Positions 33,930-42,068 of a stretch of DNA of 64,000 nt are shown one piece after another. The notes under the pieces are model-generated. The model searched no databases. It was not told the origin of the DNA and saw nothing but the letters and a program-made list of their open reading frames with translations. How positions within the stretch are numbered: the first letter of the stretch is position 1; each line of letters begins with the position of its first letter. The stretch covers positions 17,447 to 81,446 of the forward strand of contig NZ_JAGMUK010000077.1 in assembly GCF_019049245.1 (NCBI RefSeq), written 5' to 3'. Source of the DNA: Streptomyces sp. AC555_RSS877 (lineage in GTDB: Bacteria > Actinomycetota > Actinomycetes > Streptomycetales > Streptomycetaceae). The position numbers were made by a program, and so were the translations under genes.

Positions 33930-34970
33930 GTGTACTCCTCATTCGCCGAGAAACTGTCAGAACCGGATCTCATAGACCTGGGCAACGGGATCTACGTGGT
34001 CCGCTTCGAGGTCATGAAGGTCACCTCCGTCCGGGCCGCGGTCAAGGACCTGCTCGACCGCAAGGTCATCCGCCCGGGCCAGACGCTGGTCGACAGCTCC
34101 AGCGGCATCTACGGCCACGCCCTCGCGCTGGTCTGCCGCGAACTGGGCCTGAAGTGTCACATCTTCGCCTCCGTGGCGGTCGACGCGGCCATCAGAACCC
34201 AGCTCAAGTACCTGGGGGCGACCTACACCCAGGTCCCGTCCTCCGGCGACGACGGCCTCCAGCACGACCAGGAGACCCGGGTCCGGCTCGTCCACGCCTA
34301 CATGAAGGACAACCCGGACGCGTACTGGATGCAGCAGTACCACGACGACGTGCACTACATCGGCTACGAGAGCGTCGCGAACACCGTGGTCAAGGAGCTC
34401 GGTTCGGCCGGGGTCACCCTGGTGGGAGGGGTCGGCACGGGCGCGTCGACCAGCGCGATGGGCCGCTACCTGCGGGAGGCCGGCTGCGACGCGCGGGTGG
34501 TCGGCATCCAGCCCTTCGGCAGCCGCTCGTTCGGCTCGGAGACCATCCCGCTCGACGGGTTCATCATCGCCGGCATCGGCAGCGGCATCCGGTTCGGCAA
34601 CATCGACTACCGCGCCTACGACGACATCCACTGGATCAACTTCGACGTCTCCGCCGCCGGCTGCCGCCGGCTGCTGGCCACCACGGGCGTCTTCGCCGGC
34701 CTCTCCGCCGGCGCGGGCTGGCAGGTCGCCAACCACATCCGCGCGACCGAACCCGACAGCGGCCCCGTCGTGTTCCTGGCCGCCGACCCGGGACACCGCT
34801 ACGTCGACCGCGTCTTCCCGCCCGACGGCCCCGTCGAGGACGACCCCGCGTACCGCCCCGAGATCATCACCGATCTCGCCGACATGACCGGCCCCTGGTG
34901 CGCCATGAACTGGGCCCGCCGCCCGTACGACGTCCAGGACGACCTGCCCGTCTTCGCGCTGCAGACCTGA
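33930..34970 (+). CDS. cysteine-synthase-like PLP enzyme (fold type II), atypical
   Basis: 346 aa from GTG 33930 (AAAGGGA upstream). The fold is that of cysteine synthase/cystathionine beta-synthase: LVDSSSGIYGHALALVCRELG replaces the usual SSGNxG substrate loop, LVGGVGTGASTSAMGRYLRE is the phosphate-binding GTGxT-type loop, and FAGLSAGAG closes the site. The normal NPTGSVKDR motif with the PLP Lys reads RFEVMKVTSVRAAVKDLL here. A simple alignment puts Arg at the Lys position, leaving Lys in EVMK or AVKD as candidates. In peptide pathways such enzymes make beta-substituted alanines, including 2,3-diaminopropionate. Reaction unknown; first gene of the rightward arm. Confidence 0.8.
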   Translation: MYSSFAEKLSEPDLIDLGNGIYVVRFEVMKVTSVRAAVKDLLDRKVIRPGQTLVDSSSGIYGHALALVCRELGLKCHIFASVAVDAAIRTQLKYLGATYTQVPSSGDDGLQHDQETRVRLVHAYMKDNPDAYWMQQYHDDVHYIGYESVANTVVKELGSAGVTLVGGVGTGASTSAMGRYLREAGCDARVVGIQPFGSRSFGSETIPLDGFIIAGIGSGIRFGNIDYRAYDDIHWINFDVSAAGCRRLLATTGVFAGLSAGAGWQVANHIRATEPDSGPVVFLAADPGHRYVDRVFPPDGPVEDDPAYRPEIITDLADMTGPWCAMNWARRPYDVQDDLPVFALQT

Positions 34971-35001
34971 TGTCCCGGAATCCCACTGTGAGGCCACTCC
35001 C

Positions 35002-36219
35002 ATGACCCGTGTCGCCGTCATCAACTACGGCCCGAAGAGCGACTACGCCGCCATGCTGCCGGAACTGGCGGACACCCTCCACGTGTTCACCCACAACGAG
35101 CTGCACAACACCGACGCCTTCGCCCGCTACGAACACGTACCCGACTGCGAATTCGTCCCCTACCCGGAACTGCGGATCAGGCAGCTCGCCGCGGAGAAAC
35201 CGTTCACCCACCTCATCACGGACAACGAGTACGACCTGGAACGGGTCGCCCGCATCCGCGAGGACCTCGGCATTCCCGGCCAGTCCGCGGCGAGCGCGCT
35301 GTCCTTCCGCGACAAGGTCGTGATGAAGGAGGTCGCGAGCCGTACCGTCCCGACGGCCGCCTTCGCCCGGCTGGAGACGATCACCGACCTCACCGGCTTC
35401 ATCGCGGCCCACGCGTACCCGGTCGTGGTCAAGCCGGTGAAGCAGGGCGGCTCCCGCGACATCTCGGTGCTGCGCGGCGAGGACGACCTGATGGAGTTCA
35501 GCCGCCGGCACTGGCGCGAGGACCTGATGGTCGAGGACTTCGTCGAGGGACGGATGTACCACGTCGACGCGGTGCTGGCCCCCGGCTACCGGTTCGTCGC
35601 CTCCTCCCGCTATGTGCGCAGCTGCCTCGGCGTCTTCTCCGGCGAGAACAACGGCTCGATCCAGCTGCACCCCGAGGAGAAGTTCGCCGGACGCCTGGAG
35701 GAGTTCCTCGACCGCGTCCTGGAGGCGTTCGAGGTCCCCGAGATCAGCGCCTACCACCTGGAGGTGTTCCACACCCCCGAGGACGAACTGGTGCTGTGCG
35801 AGATCGCCTCCCGTGTCGGCGGCGACCGCATCCCCGCCCTCACCCGCCTCACCTACGGCGTGGACCTGCACGCCAGCTGGCTGCGCCAGTCCTGCGGCCT
35901 GCCCGTCGACCCGCCCCCGGCCGCTCCGCCCGCCGAGGTGCACGGCTCGATCTCGATCCTGCCGCAGGGCCGCCCCGTACGCGCGCCGCGCCGGCCCCCG
36001 TTCGCGTGGGTGCGGCACTACGAGGTCAACGAGAAGCTGGCCCCCGGTGCCGTCGCGCAGAACAGCACCTCGTTCCTCTGCTTCGTCATCGTCGGCGGCC
36101 GTGATCTCGCCGAGGTCGAGGAGCGGCTGCTCCAGGCGGAGACCTGGCTGATGGAGAACCTGGAAGAAGCGGACGCCGCAAAAGATGCGGAAGCCGCGGA
36201 AGAAGCCCGCGCGTCATGA
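35002..36219 (+). CDS. ATP-grasp ligase 1
   Basis: 405 aa. A Rossmann-like N-terminal domain (VAVINYGPKSDYAAML; LRIRQLAAEKPFTHLITDNEYD) precedes a classical ATP-grasp fold. PVVVKPVKQGGSRDISVL is the ATP-binding loop, MVEDFVEGRMYHVDAVL a phosphate/Mg strand, and VLCEIASRVGGDR the Mg ligand motif. It resembles carboxylate-amine ligases such as BacD, so it may form an amide between two amino acids. Substrates cannot be read from sequence. The last ~25 residues are Ala/Glu-rich. Its stop overlaps the transporter start (ATGA). Confidence 0.85.
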   Translation: MTRVAVINYGPKSDYAAMLPELADTLHVFTHNELHNTDAFARYEHVPDCEFVPYPELRIRQLAAEKPFTHLITDNEYDLERVARIREDLGIPGQSAASALSFRDKVVMKEVASRTVPTAAFARLETITDLTGFIAAHAYPVVVKPVKQGGSRDISVLRGEDDLMEFSRRHWREDLMVEDFVEGRMYHVDAVLAPGYRFVASSRYVRSCLGVFSGENNGSIQLHPEEKFAGRLEEFLDRVLEAFEVPEISAYHLEVFHTPEDELVLCEIASRVGGDRIPALTRLTYGVDLHASWLRQSCGLPVDPPPAAPPAEVHGSISILPQGRPVRAPRRPPFAWVRHYEVNEKLAPGAVAQNSTSFLCFVIVGGRDLAEVEERLLQAETWLMENLEEADAAKDAEAAEEARAS

Positions 36220-37427
36220 AGACCTGGCGCCGGACGTCGGCGAACGGGCGGGCGCTGCTGGTGGCCGTGCTCGTCACCGGCCTCACGACGTTCATGTTCC
36301 TGCCGCTGCTGGCCATCCACTTCACCGCCGAGGGCCTTCCGGCGGGGCGGGTCGGCTTCCTCGTGGGCCTGCTCGCCTTCTGCAGCCAGGGTTTCTCCCT
36401 CGTGTGCGGGCTGATCGTGGACCGGCTGGGCACCCGCGTGGTGCTGACCAGCGGGTTCGCGCTGCGAATCGTCGGCTATCTGCTGCTCGCGCTCGGCGAC
36501 GGCGGCCGGATGGTGCCGCTGGTCGCCGGTATCGCGGCCATCGGTGTCGGCGGCTCCCTGCTGGGGCTGTCCATCAAGACGCTGCTGGTGCGGGAGGACA
36601 GTGTCCAGCCGCGCGAGATGCTGGCGCTGCGCTCGACCTTCGTGAACATCGGCGTGGTCGCCGGACCGGCGCTCGGCGCGGTGGTCTACCCGCTCGGTTT
36701 CTCCTACATCCTCGCCGCCTGCGTGCTGTCGCACCTGCTCCTCGGCATACGGCTGACGCTCCGCCCGGCGGCGCGGGCGCTCCCCGGGCCGCCGGCCGCC
36801 ACCGAGGCGGCGAAGAACGGCCCGGCGGCCGGCGGCCCGCCTGATGACGGCCCGCCGCGGTGGGAGCGCTGGCGGTGGGTGCCGCTGTGCCTGGTCGGCG
36901 CCGCGTTCTGGGCCATCTACAGCCAGCTCAACGTGCTGCTGCCCATCACCGCCAGGGAACTGACCGGGAGCACCGAGGCGATCTCGGTCGTCTTCACCCT
37001 CAACGGAGTGCTGTGCGTGCTGTTCCAGTACACGCTGCTGCACCACGTGTTCGGCAAGGCCGCCACCCGCACCCTGCTCGTCGTCGGCTTCGTCGCGTTC
37101 GCCTGCGCCTACGCCGTGTTCATCCCGCTCGCCGGCTGGTACTCCCTGCTCGCCTTCGTCCTGCCGGTCACCGTCGCCGAGATGCTGATCGCCCCGAGCC
37201 TCGACGAGCAGGCCGTCAAGGTCAGCTCCGTCCGCCGCACCGGACTCGCCCTCGGCACCATGAGCGCCGCCGGTGCCGTCGGCAGCCTCCTCGGATCCAG
37301 CATGGGCGGCTACCTCCTCCAGACACTGCACGGCGGCACGGGCGTCTGGCTGGTGCTCGTCCTCTTCTCCCTCGCCGCCGCAGCCACCTCATTCCTCCTA
37401 CCGAAGGTGCACACGCAGCATGCCTGA
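36216..37427 (+). CDS. MFS transporter, probable product exporter
   Basis: 403 aa with about twelve hydrophobic segments in two halves and a Pro/Gly/Ala-rich central loop (residues about 185-215). VDRLGTRVVL after helix 2 is the MFS loop 2-3 motif. It lies within the ligase operon, overlapping the genes on both sides, so export of the finished compound (self-protection) is the likely role. Uptake of a precursor is possible. Specificity unknown. Confidence 0.88.
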   Translation: MKTWRRTSANGRALLVAVLVTGLTTFMFLPLLAIHFTAEGLPAGRVGFLVGLLAFCSQGFSLVCGLIVDRLGTRVVLTSGFALRIVGYLLLALGDGGRMVPLVAGIAAIGVGGSLLGLSIKTLLVREDSVQPREMLALRSTFVNIGVVAGPALGAVVYPLGFSYILAACVLSHLLLGIRLTLRPAARALPGPPAATEAAKNGPAAGGPPDDGPPRWERWRWVPLCLVGAAFWAIYSQLNVLLPITARELTGSTEAISVVFTLNGVLCVLFQYTLLHHVFGKAATRTLLVVGFVAFACAYAVFIPLAGWYSLLAFVLPVTVAEMLIAPSLDEQAVKVSSVRRTGLALGTMSAAGAVGSLLGSSMGGYLLQTLHGGTGVWLVLVLFSLAAAATSFLLPKVHTQHA

Positions 37428-38598
37428 CACCCGGCCGACAGCCGTCCTGCTCAACCCCCGCGATCTGGTCGTCACCGCCGCCCAGAAACTCGGCTTCTCG
37501 GTGATCGTCGTCGGCGACCCGGAGGCACCGCTGCCCGGCAACGCCCCCGAGCCGGTCCTCCGCAGCCCGTGGATCACCGACGTAGACCAGCTCGTCGAGC
37601 AACTGCGCGCCCTCGACCTGCCCGCGCCCGTCAGCTGCTTCGGCTTCGGAGAGCTGGGCTGTGCGACCTCGGCGGTGGTCAACGAGCGCCTGGGCTGGCC
37701 CGGGAACCCGCCCGAGGCACTCGCCGCGTTCAAGGACAAGGCGAGGCTGCGGGCCGAGGTCGGCGATCGCGCCGGCGCCCCGGTCGCGCACGTGACCTGC
37801 GCGACCGAGGAGGAGCTGCGCCCCGCCGTCGAGCGGATCGGCTTCCCCTGTGTGGTCAAGCCGGTGGACGGCACCGGGAGTTCGGGTGTGCGGTACCTGG
37901 CGGACCGGGAGGAGACGGAGCGGTACCTCGCCGCCCTGAGCTTCGACACCCCGCACATCGTGGAGGAGTTCCTGGTCGGCGCCGAGTACAGCGTGGAGGC
38001 GGTCAGCTCCTTGGAGGGGCACCGCATCCTGGCGATCACGGAGAAGACCACCACCGGCGCCCCGCACTTCGTCGAGACCGGCCACACCCTGCCGGTGAGG
38101 CTCGATCCCGCGTCCGAGGCCGCGATCACCGACCTCGTCACCGGGATGCTGGACGCGATCGGCTACCGCTACGGCCCCTCGCACACCGAGGTCATGCTCA
38201 CCGAGGCCGGCCCGCGCCTCATCGAGTCCCACGGCCGCCCCGGCGGCGACCGGATCAGCGATCTGCTGGTCCTCGCCCTCGGCGAGGACGTGTTCGCGCA
38301 GATGATGACCGCCGTCTTCGGCCTGCCGACACCCGCCGCGGCCACCCGGAAGCAGGTCGCCGGCATCCGCTACGTCACCTACGACCGCACGGTCCCGATG
38401 CCGGGCATCAGCACCGAACTCGTCGCCTCGCTGCCGGGCGTCGCCGAGACGGCCATCACCGTCGCGGCCGGCGAGCAGCCGCCGGAGGTCCGCAGGTCGG
38501 CCGACCGGCACGGCTTCGTCGTCGCCACCGGCAACACCCGCGACGAGCTCGAGACCAACCTGGCCCGCGCGGTGCGCACGCTCACCGCGAAGGCCTGA
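37420..38598 (+). CDS. ATP-grasp ligase 2 (BacD/L-amino acid ligase-like)
   Basis: 392 aa from ATG 37420, overlapping the transporter gene by 8 bp. The N-terminal PreATP-grasp domain is followed by FPCVVKPVDGTGSSGVRYL (ATP loop), IVEEFLVGAEYSVEAV, HTEVMLTEAGPRLIESHGRPGGD (Mg ligands) and a C-terminal dimer-like domain. This arrangement is close to L-amino acid alpha-ligases (BacD, RizA type) that make dipeptides with ATP. Together with the other ATP-grasp genes it suggests stepwise peptide assembly. Order of use and substrates are unknown. Confidence 0.87.
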   Translation: MPDTRPTAVLLNPRDLVVTAAQKLGFSVIVVGDPEAPLPGNAPEPVLRSPWITDVDQLVEQLRALDLPAPVSCFGFGELGCATSAVVNERLGWPGNPPEALAAFKDKARLRAEVGDRAGAPVAHVTCATEEELRPAVERIGFPCVVKPVDGTGSSGVRYLADREETERYLAALSFDTPHIVEEFLVGAEYSVEAVSSLEGHRILAITEKTTTGAPHFVETGHTLPVRLDPASEAAITDLVTGMLDAIGYRYGPSHTEVMLTEAGPRLIESHGRPGGDRISDLLVLALGEDVFAQMMTAVFGLPTPAAATRKQVAGIRYVTYDRTVPMPGISTELVASLPGVAETAITVAAGEQPPEVRRSADRHGFVVATGNTRDELETNLARAVRTLTAKA

Positions 38599-38644
38599 AC
38601 AGCCCCTACTTTCCGCCCCGTTTCTCCAGAACAGGTGTCCTGAG

Positions 38645-39652
38645 GTGCCGTACAAGATCCTCGTCCTCGTCTCCGAGGCGTCCAAGTTCGAACTCGACAA
38701 CCACTCGATCATTCCCAGTGCCCTGTACCGCGAGGGTCACGAGGTGCACATCGGTGACATCGACACGCTGAGCGTGCACGACGCCGTCGTCGTCTGCGAC
38801 CGCATGAAGGTGACCGACGAGTTCACCTCCGGCGGCGACTTCCCGTCGCTGAGCGAGTCCTACGCCTCCGCGGAGGAGTTCGACCTGGTGTGGGTGCTCG
38901 CGGGCACCCACCCGGAGGCGGGCAACGACTCCTTCCAGCTGCTGTGGCTGCTCAACCAGCGGGTGCCGTTCGTCAACGACGCGTCCGCGCTGTTCTACCT
39001 GAACACCAAGACCAACCTGGTCGCCATCGTGCCGGGCGAGCACCTGCCGAAGTCGTACGTGACGAACGACTTCGACTTCCTGAACGACCTGGTCGAGTCC
39101 GACCCCGACCGTTCCTGGGTGGTCAAGCCGACCAACGACGGCTGCGGCGCGGACGTGTTCGTCGTCAACAAGTACGACCGCAACCGTTCGGCACTGCTGG
39201 GCTCGGCCACCGGCAACGCGATGTCGCGCTACGGGCGGTACGGCCGCGACATCATCGGCATGGCCAAGCGGCACACCGCCGTCCAGGAGTACATCCCCAA
39301 CGTCCGCGACAACGAGAAGCGCGTGATCATCGCCGGTGGTGAACCGGTCTCCGGCTTCCTCCGCTTCCACCCCGAGCACGACAACCGCTCGAACGCCACC
39401 CTCGGCGCCCGCTTCGAGAAGCTGGAACTGACCGCGGAGGAGGACGAGTTCGTCCGCGCCCTCGGCAAGCGGCTGATGGACCTCGGCATCTTCTACTCGG
39501 GCATCGACCTGGCGTACCCCTATGTCATCGAGGTCAACATGGTGAACCCGGGCGGCCTGAGCTACCACCAGCTCGCGACCGGTGAGGACAAGTCGTCGGA
39601 TGCGGTCAACACCGTGCTGGAGGCGCTGCGCACCGCCGGGAAGCTGACGTGA
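38645..39652 (+). CDS. ATP-grasp ligase 3 (glutathione synthetase GshB/RimK-like)
   Basis: 335 aa from GTG 38645. The start KILVLVSEASKFELDNHSII is a GshB-like N-terminal domain. SWVVKPTNDGCGADVFVV is the ATP loop, VQEYIPNVRDNEKRVIIAGG and IDLAYPYVIEVNMVNPGG are the paired Mg-binding strands (compare the E-x-N of GshB). It differs from ligases 1 and 2 and is the best candidate for adding a residue to an existing dipeptide or short peptide. Streptomycetes make mycothiol rather than glutathione, so housekeeping glutathione synthesis is unlikely. It ends in GTGA overlap with the next gene. Confidence 0.85.
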   Translation: MPYKILVLVSEASKFELDNHSIIPSALYREGHEVHIGDIDTLSVHDAVVVCDRMKVTDEFTSGGDFPSLSESYASAEEFDLVWVLAGTHPEAGNDSFQLLWLLNQRVPFVNDASALFYLNTKTNLVAIVPGEHLPKSYVTNDFDFLNDLVESDPDRSWVVKPTNDGCGADVFVVNKYDRNRSALLGSATGNAMSRYGRYGRDIIGMAKRHTAVQEYIPNVRDNEKRVIIAGGEPVSGFLRFHPEHDNRSNATLGARFEKLELTAEEDEFVRALGKRLMDLGIFYSGIDLAYPYVIEVNMVNPGGLSYHQLATGEDKSSDAVNTVLEALRTAGKLT

Positions 39653-40998
39653 GCGCCTGGTCCTGGGCCGACCCGCGGGCCCTGACGGCGTGGGACGACT
39701 TCGCGGCCGGGCAGGAGGCCGGCCCCGACCGGGAGCGGTTCGAGAAGGCGCTGTGGCGGCCAGGCTGGGGAACCGCCTACCCGCCGCAGGTGTTCACCGC
39801 CGACGCCGCGTCCGAGACGGCGACGGCCGGTGTGCGCCTCGCCGAGCTGATCTCCGCCTTCCCTCGGCGGGTCTTCGGGGAGGACCTCGACGCGTGGGTC
39901 GACTACCTGGGGGTTCCGGCCGAGGACGCCGCCCTCATGGGCGAGGCGCTGCGGCAGCCGCGGCTGCGGCGCGTCGCCACCGCCTTCATGCGCCCGGACC
40001 TGGTGCTGACCGACGACGGCCTGAAGCTGGTCGAACTGAACGTAGCCACCTCGCTGGGCGGGCTCAGCACGCTCGCCCCGTACACCGCCGCCACCCGGGA
40101 GTCGGCGTACGCGGCCTTCCTGGCGGAGCGCGGGCTCGCCGTGGAGGCCCCGGACACGGCGGCGATCTGGCTGGAGGTCTTCGCGGGGCTGACCCGGGCG
40201 CGCGGGGAGGGGCCGTTGCGGGTGTTCGAGGCGACCGCCGACCCGGCCGACCTGGACGGCGGCCGCCGGTTCTTCGTCGACATGATCCGCTCCGCCGGCC
40301 ACCACATCAGCTGCGGGCTCATCGGCGACCTGGAGCTCACCGACACCGGCGTTCGGTTCGAGGGCGAGCCGGTGGACGCCGTCTTCACCGCGTACACCTG
40401 GCACGAGACCAAGGAGTTCGTGCCGCCCGCGCTCACCCGCAGGCTCATGGAACTCGACGCCGCCGGACTGGTGGACTTCATCGGGTCGCCCGCCGCCGCC
40501 CTCCACGACAACAAGGGCAACCTGGCGCTGCTCCACGACGAGGCGTTCGACGGCCTGCTGAGCGAGGACGAGCGGTCCCTGGTCCGCCGGTACGTGCCGG
40601 TGACGTTCCGCCTGCGTCCGGAGAGCCTCGACCGGGCGGTCGCCGAGCGGGAGTCGCTGATCTGCAAGCCGGCCTCCGCCTACGGCGGCAAGGACCTGGT
40701 GTTCGGCTCCGGCACGGGCGACGACGAGTGGCGCGCCCTGCTGCGGGACCGGCTGGCCGACGCCGACGAGCGGTACGTCCTCCAGGCGCGCCAGTACCCG
40801 GCCGTGGTCTCGGTGCCCGGCTCCCGGCCCACCCCCGAGCGCGAAGTCGTCCTGGCACCCCTGGTCTTCGGCGGCACCTTCGCCGGAGTGTTCCTGCGCC
40901 AGGCGACACCCCGGCCCCAGTCGACGATCAACGCGTCCAGCGGCGCCGAGGTCGCGGCGGTGCTGACCCTCCGCGACCAGAGCACGTCCGACACCTGA
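39649..40998 (+). CDS. ATP-grasp protein 4 (glutathionylspermidine-synthase/circularly permuted type)
   Basis: 449 aa from GTG 39649. RPDLVLTDDGLKLVELNVATSLGG, a long middle region with EPVDAVFTAYTWHE, then LICKPASAYGGKDLVFG and YVLQARQYPAVVSV, ending with VLAPLVFGGTFAGVFLR. The Glu-x-Asn before the Lys-Pro...Gly-Gly-Lys loop is the permuted order seen in glutathionylspermidine synthase-like and type 2 ATP-grasp proteins. It is a fourth possible amide-forming enzyme in one operon and may attach an amine or a terminal amino acid. Function unproven. Confidence 0.7.
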   Translation: MSAWSWADPRALTAWDDFAAGQEAGPDRERFEKALWRPGWGTAYPPQVFTADAASETATAGVRLAELISAFPRRVFGEDLDAWVDYLGVPAEDAALMGEALRQPRLRRVATAFMRPDLVLTDDGLKLVELNVATSLGGLSTLAPYTAATRESAYAAFLAERGLAVEAPDTAAIWLEVFAGLTRARGEGPLRVFEATADPADLDGGRRFFVDMIRSAGHHISCGLIGDLELTDTGVRFEGEPVDAVFTAYTWHETKEFVPPALTRRLMELDAAGLVDFIGSPAAALHDNKGNLALLHDEAFDGLLSEDERSLVRRYVPVTFRLRPESLDRAVAERESLICKPASAYGGKDLVFGSGTGDDEWRALLRDRLADADERYVLQARQYPAVVSVPGSRPTPEREVVLAPLVFGGTFAGVFLRQATPRPQSTINASSGAEVAAVLTLRDQSTSDT

Positions 40999-41031
40999 CG
41001 TATGGGAATCCGAGGCGAAGGAAGCCGACGC

Positions 41032-41889
41032 ATGCTGCGCATAGCCGTGCCCAACAAGGGCTCGTTGTCCGGACCCACCATGGAGATGCTGCGTGAGGCG
41101 GGGTACCGGCAGCGCGAGGACAGCAAACAGCTCGCCCTCGTCGACCCGGTCAACGAGGTGGAGTTCTTCTACCTCCGCCCGCGCGACATCGCCGTGTACG
41201 TCTCCGCCGGCCGCCTGGACCTCGGCATCACCGGCCGTGACCTGCTCGTCGACTCCGCCGCGGGCGCCGAGGAGATCCTGTCGCTGGGCTTCGCCCGCTC
41301 CACGTTCCGCTTCGCCGCCCGGCCCGGCACGGCGCGGGGCGTCGAGGACTTCGACGGCATGACGATCGCCACCTCGTACGAGGGCGTCGTCGCCAAGCAC
41401 CTGGCGCAGGCCGGTGTCGTCGCCTCGGTCGTGCACCTCGACGGTGCCGTGGAGAACGCCATCGAGCTGGGCGTCGCCCAGGTCGTCGCCGACGTGGTGG
41501 AGACCGGGGCGAGTCTGCGCAACGTGGGCCTGGAGGTCATCGGCGAGCCGATCATGAGCTCGGAGGCGATCGTCGTCCGCCGCGCGGGTGCCGACGCGTC
41601 CGGCGACGACGCCACCACGGCCCGGCGCTTCCTGCGCCGTCTCCAGGGGGTTCTCGTCGCCCGCTCCTACGTGATGATGGACTACCACTGCCCGGCCGAG
41701 CACCTGGAACGGGCCATCGCCCTCACGCCCGGCCTGGAGTCCCCGACCATCTCCCCGCTGCACACCAGGGGCCGCGTCGCCGTCCGCGCGATGGTCCCCG
41801 CCGACCGCGCCCAGCAGATCATGGACGACCTGTACGCGGCGGGCGCCCGGGCCATCCTGACCGCCTCGATCCACGCCTGCCGCCTCTGA
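41032..41889 (+). CDS. hisG: ATP phosphoribosyltransferase HisG (cluster copy)
   Basis: 285 aa, long form. Condenses ATP and PRPP, the first and feedback-controlled step of histidine synthesis. It starts MLRIAVPNKGSLSGPTMEML and has DLGITGRDLLVDS, GMTIATSYEGVVAKHL, DGAVENAIELGVAQVVADVVETG (PRPP loop region) and a C-terminal regulatory ACT-like domain ending ARAILTASIHACRL. Start ATG 41032 follows GAAGGAAG; ATG 41002 in frame would add ten residues. In streptomycetes the housekeeping hisG lies elsewhere, beside hisE, so this is presumably an extra copy at the end of the ligase operon. It would raise histidine supply or be a resistant form of the enzyme. Confidence 0.93.
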   Translation: MLRIAVPNKGSLSGPTMEMLREAGYRQREDSKQLALVDPVNEVEFFYLRPRDIAVYVSAGRLDLGITGRDLLVDSAAGAEEILSLGFARSTFRFAARPGTARGVEDFDGMTIATSYEGVVAKHLAQAGVVASVVHLDGAVENAIELGVAQVVADVVETGASLRNVGLEVIGEPIMSSEAIVVRRAGADASGDDATTARRFLRRLQGVLVARSYVMMDYHCPAEHLERAIALTPGLESPTISPLHTRGRVAVRAMVPADRAQQIMDDLYAAGARAILTASIHACRL

Positions 41890-42068
41890 GTTGTTTCCGG
41901 CCGGGCGGGCGTGACGAGCATTACGTGGACGCGGCTCCCTACTCGCCGGTACCTTGGATGAGCAAGCGCTTAGCCATGGGGTCGCGACCATCAGTCGAGG
42001 AACCCCGACGGCGAGCAACCACGTACGCGAGAGCGGCGCCGGTTTAGGCGCAAGGAAGGGTGGCGGCG
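41890..42068. promoter_or_regulatory. acyl-CoA dehydrogenase promoter region with AAGCGCTT palindrome
   Basis: GCAAGCGCTTAGC at 41962-41974 is an inverted repeat centred on AAGCGCTT, with TACCTTGGATGA just before it. AGCAAGCGCTT-type sites are common before actinobacterial acyl-CoA dehydrogenase genes and usually bind a TetR-family regulator. This marks the right edge of the biosynthetic cluster. Confidence 0.5.
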
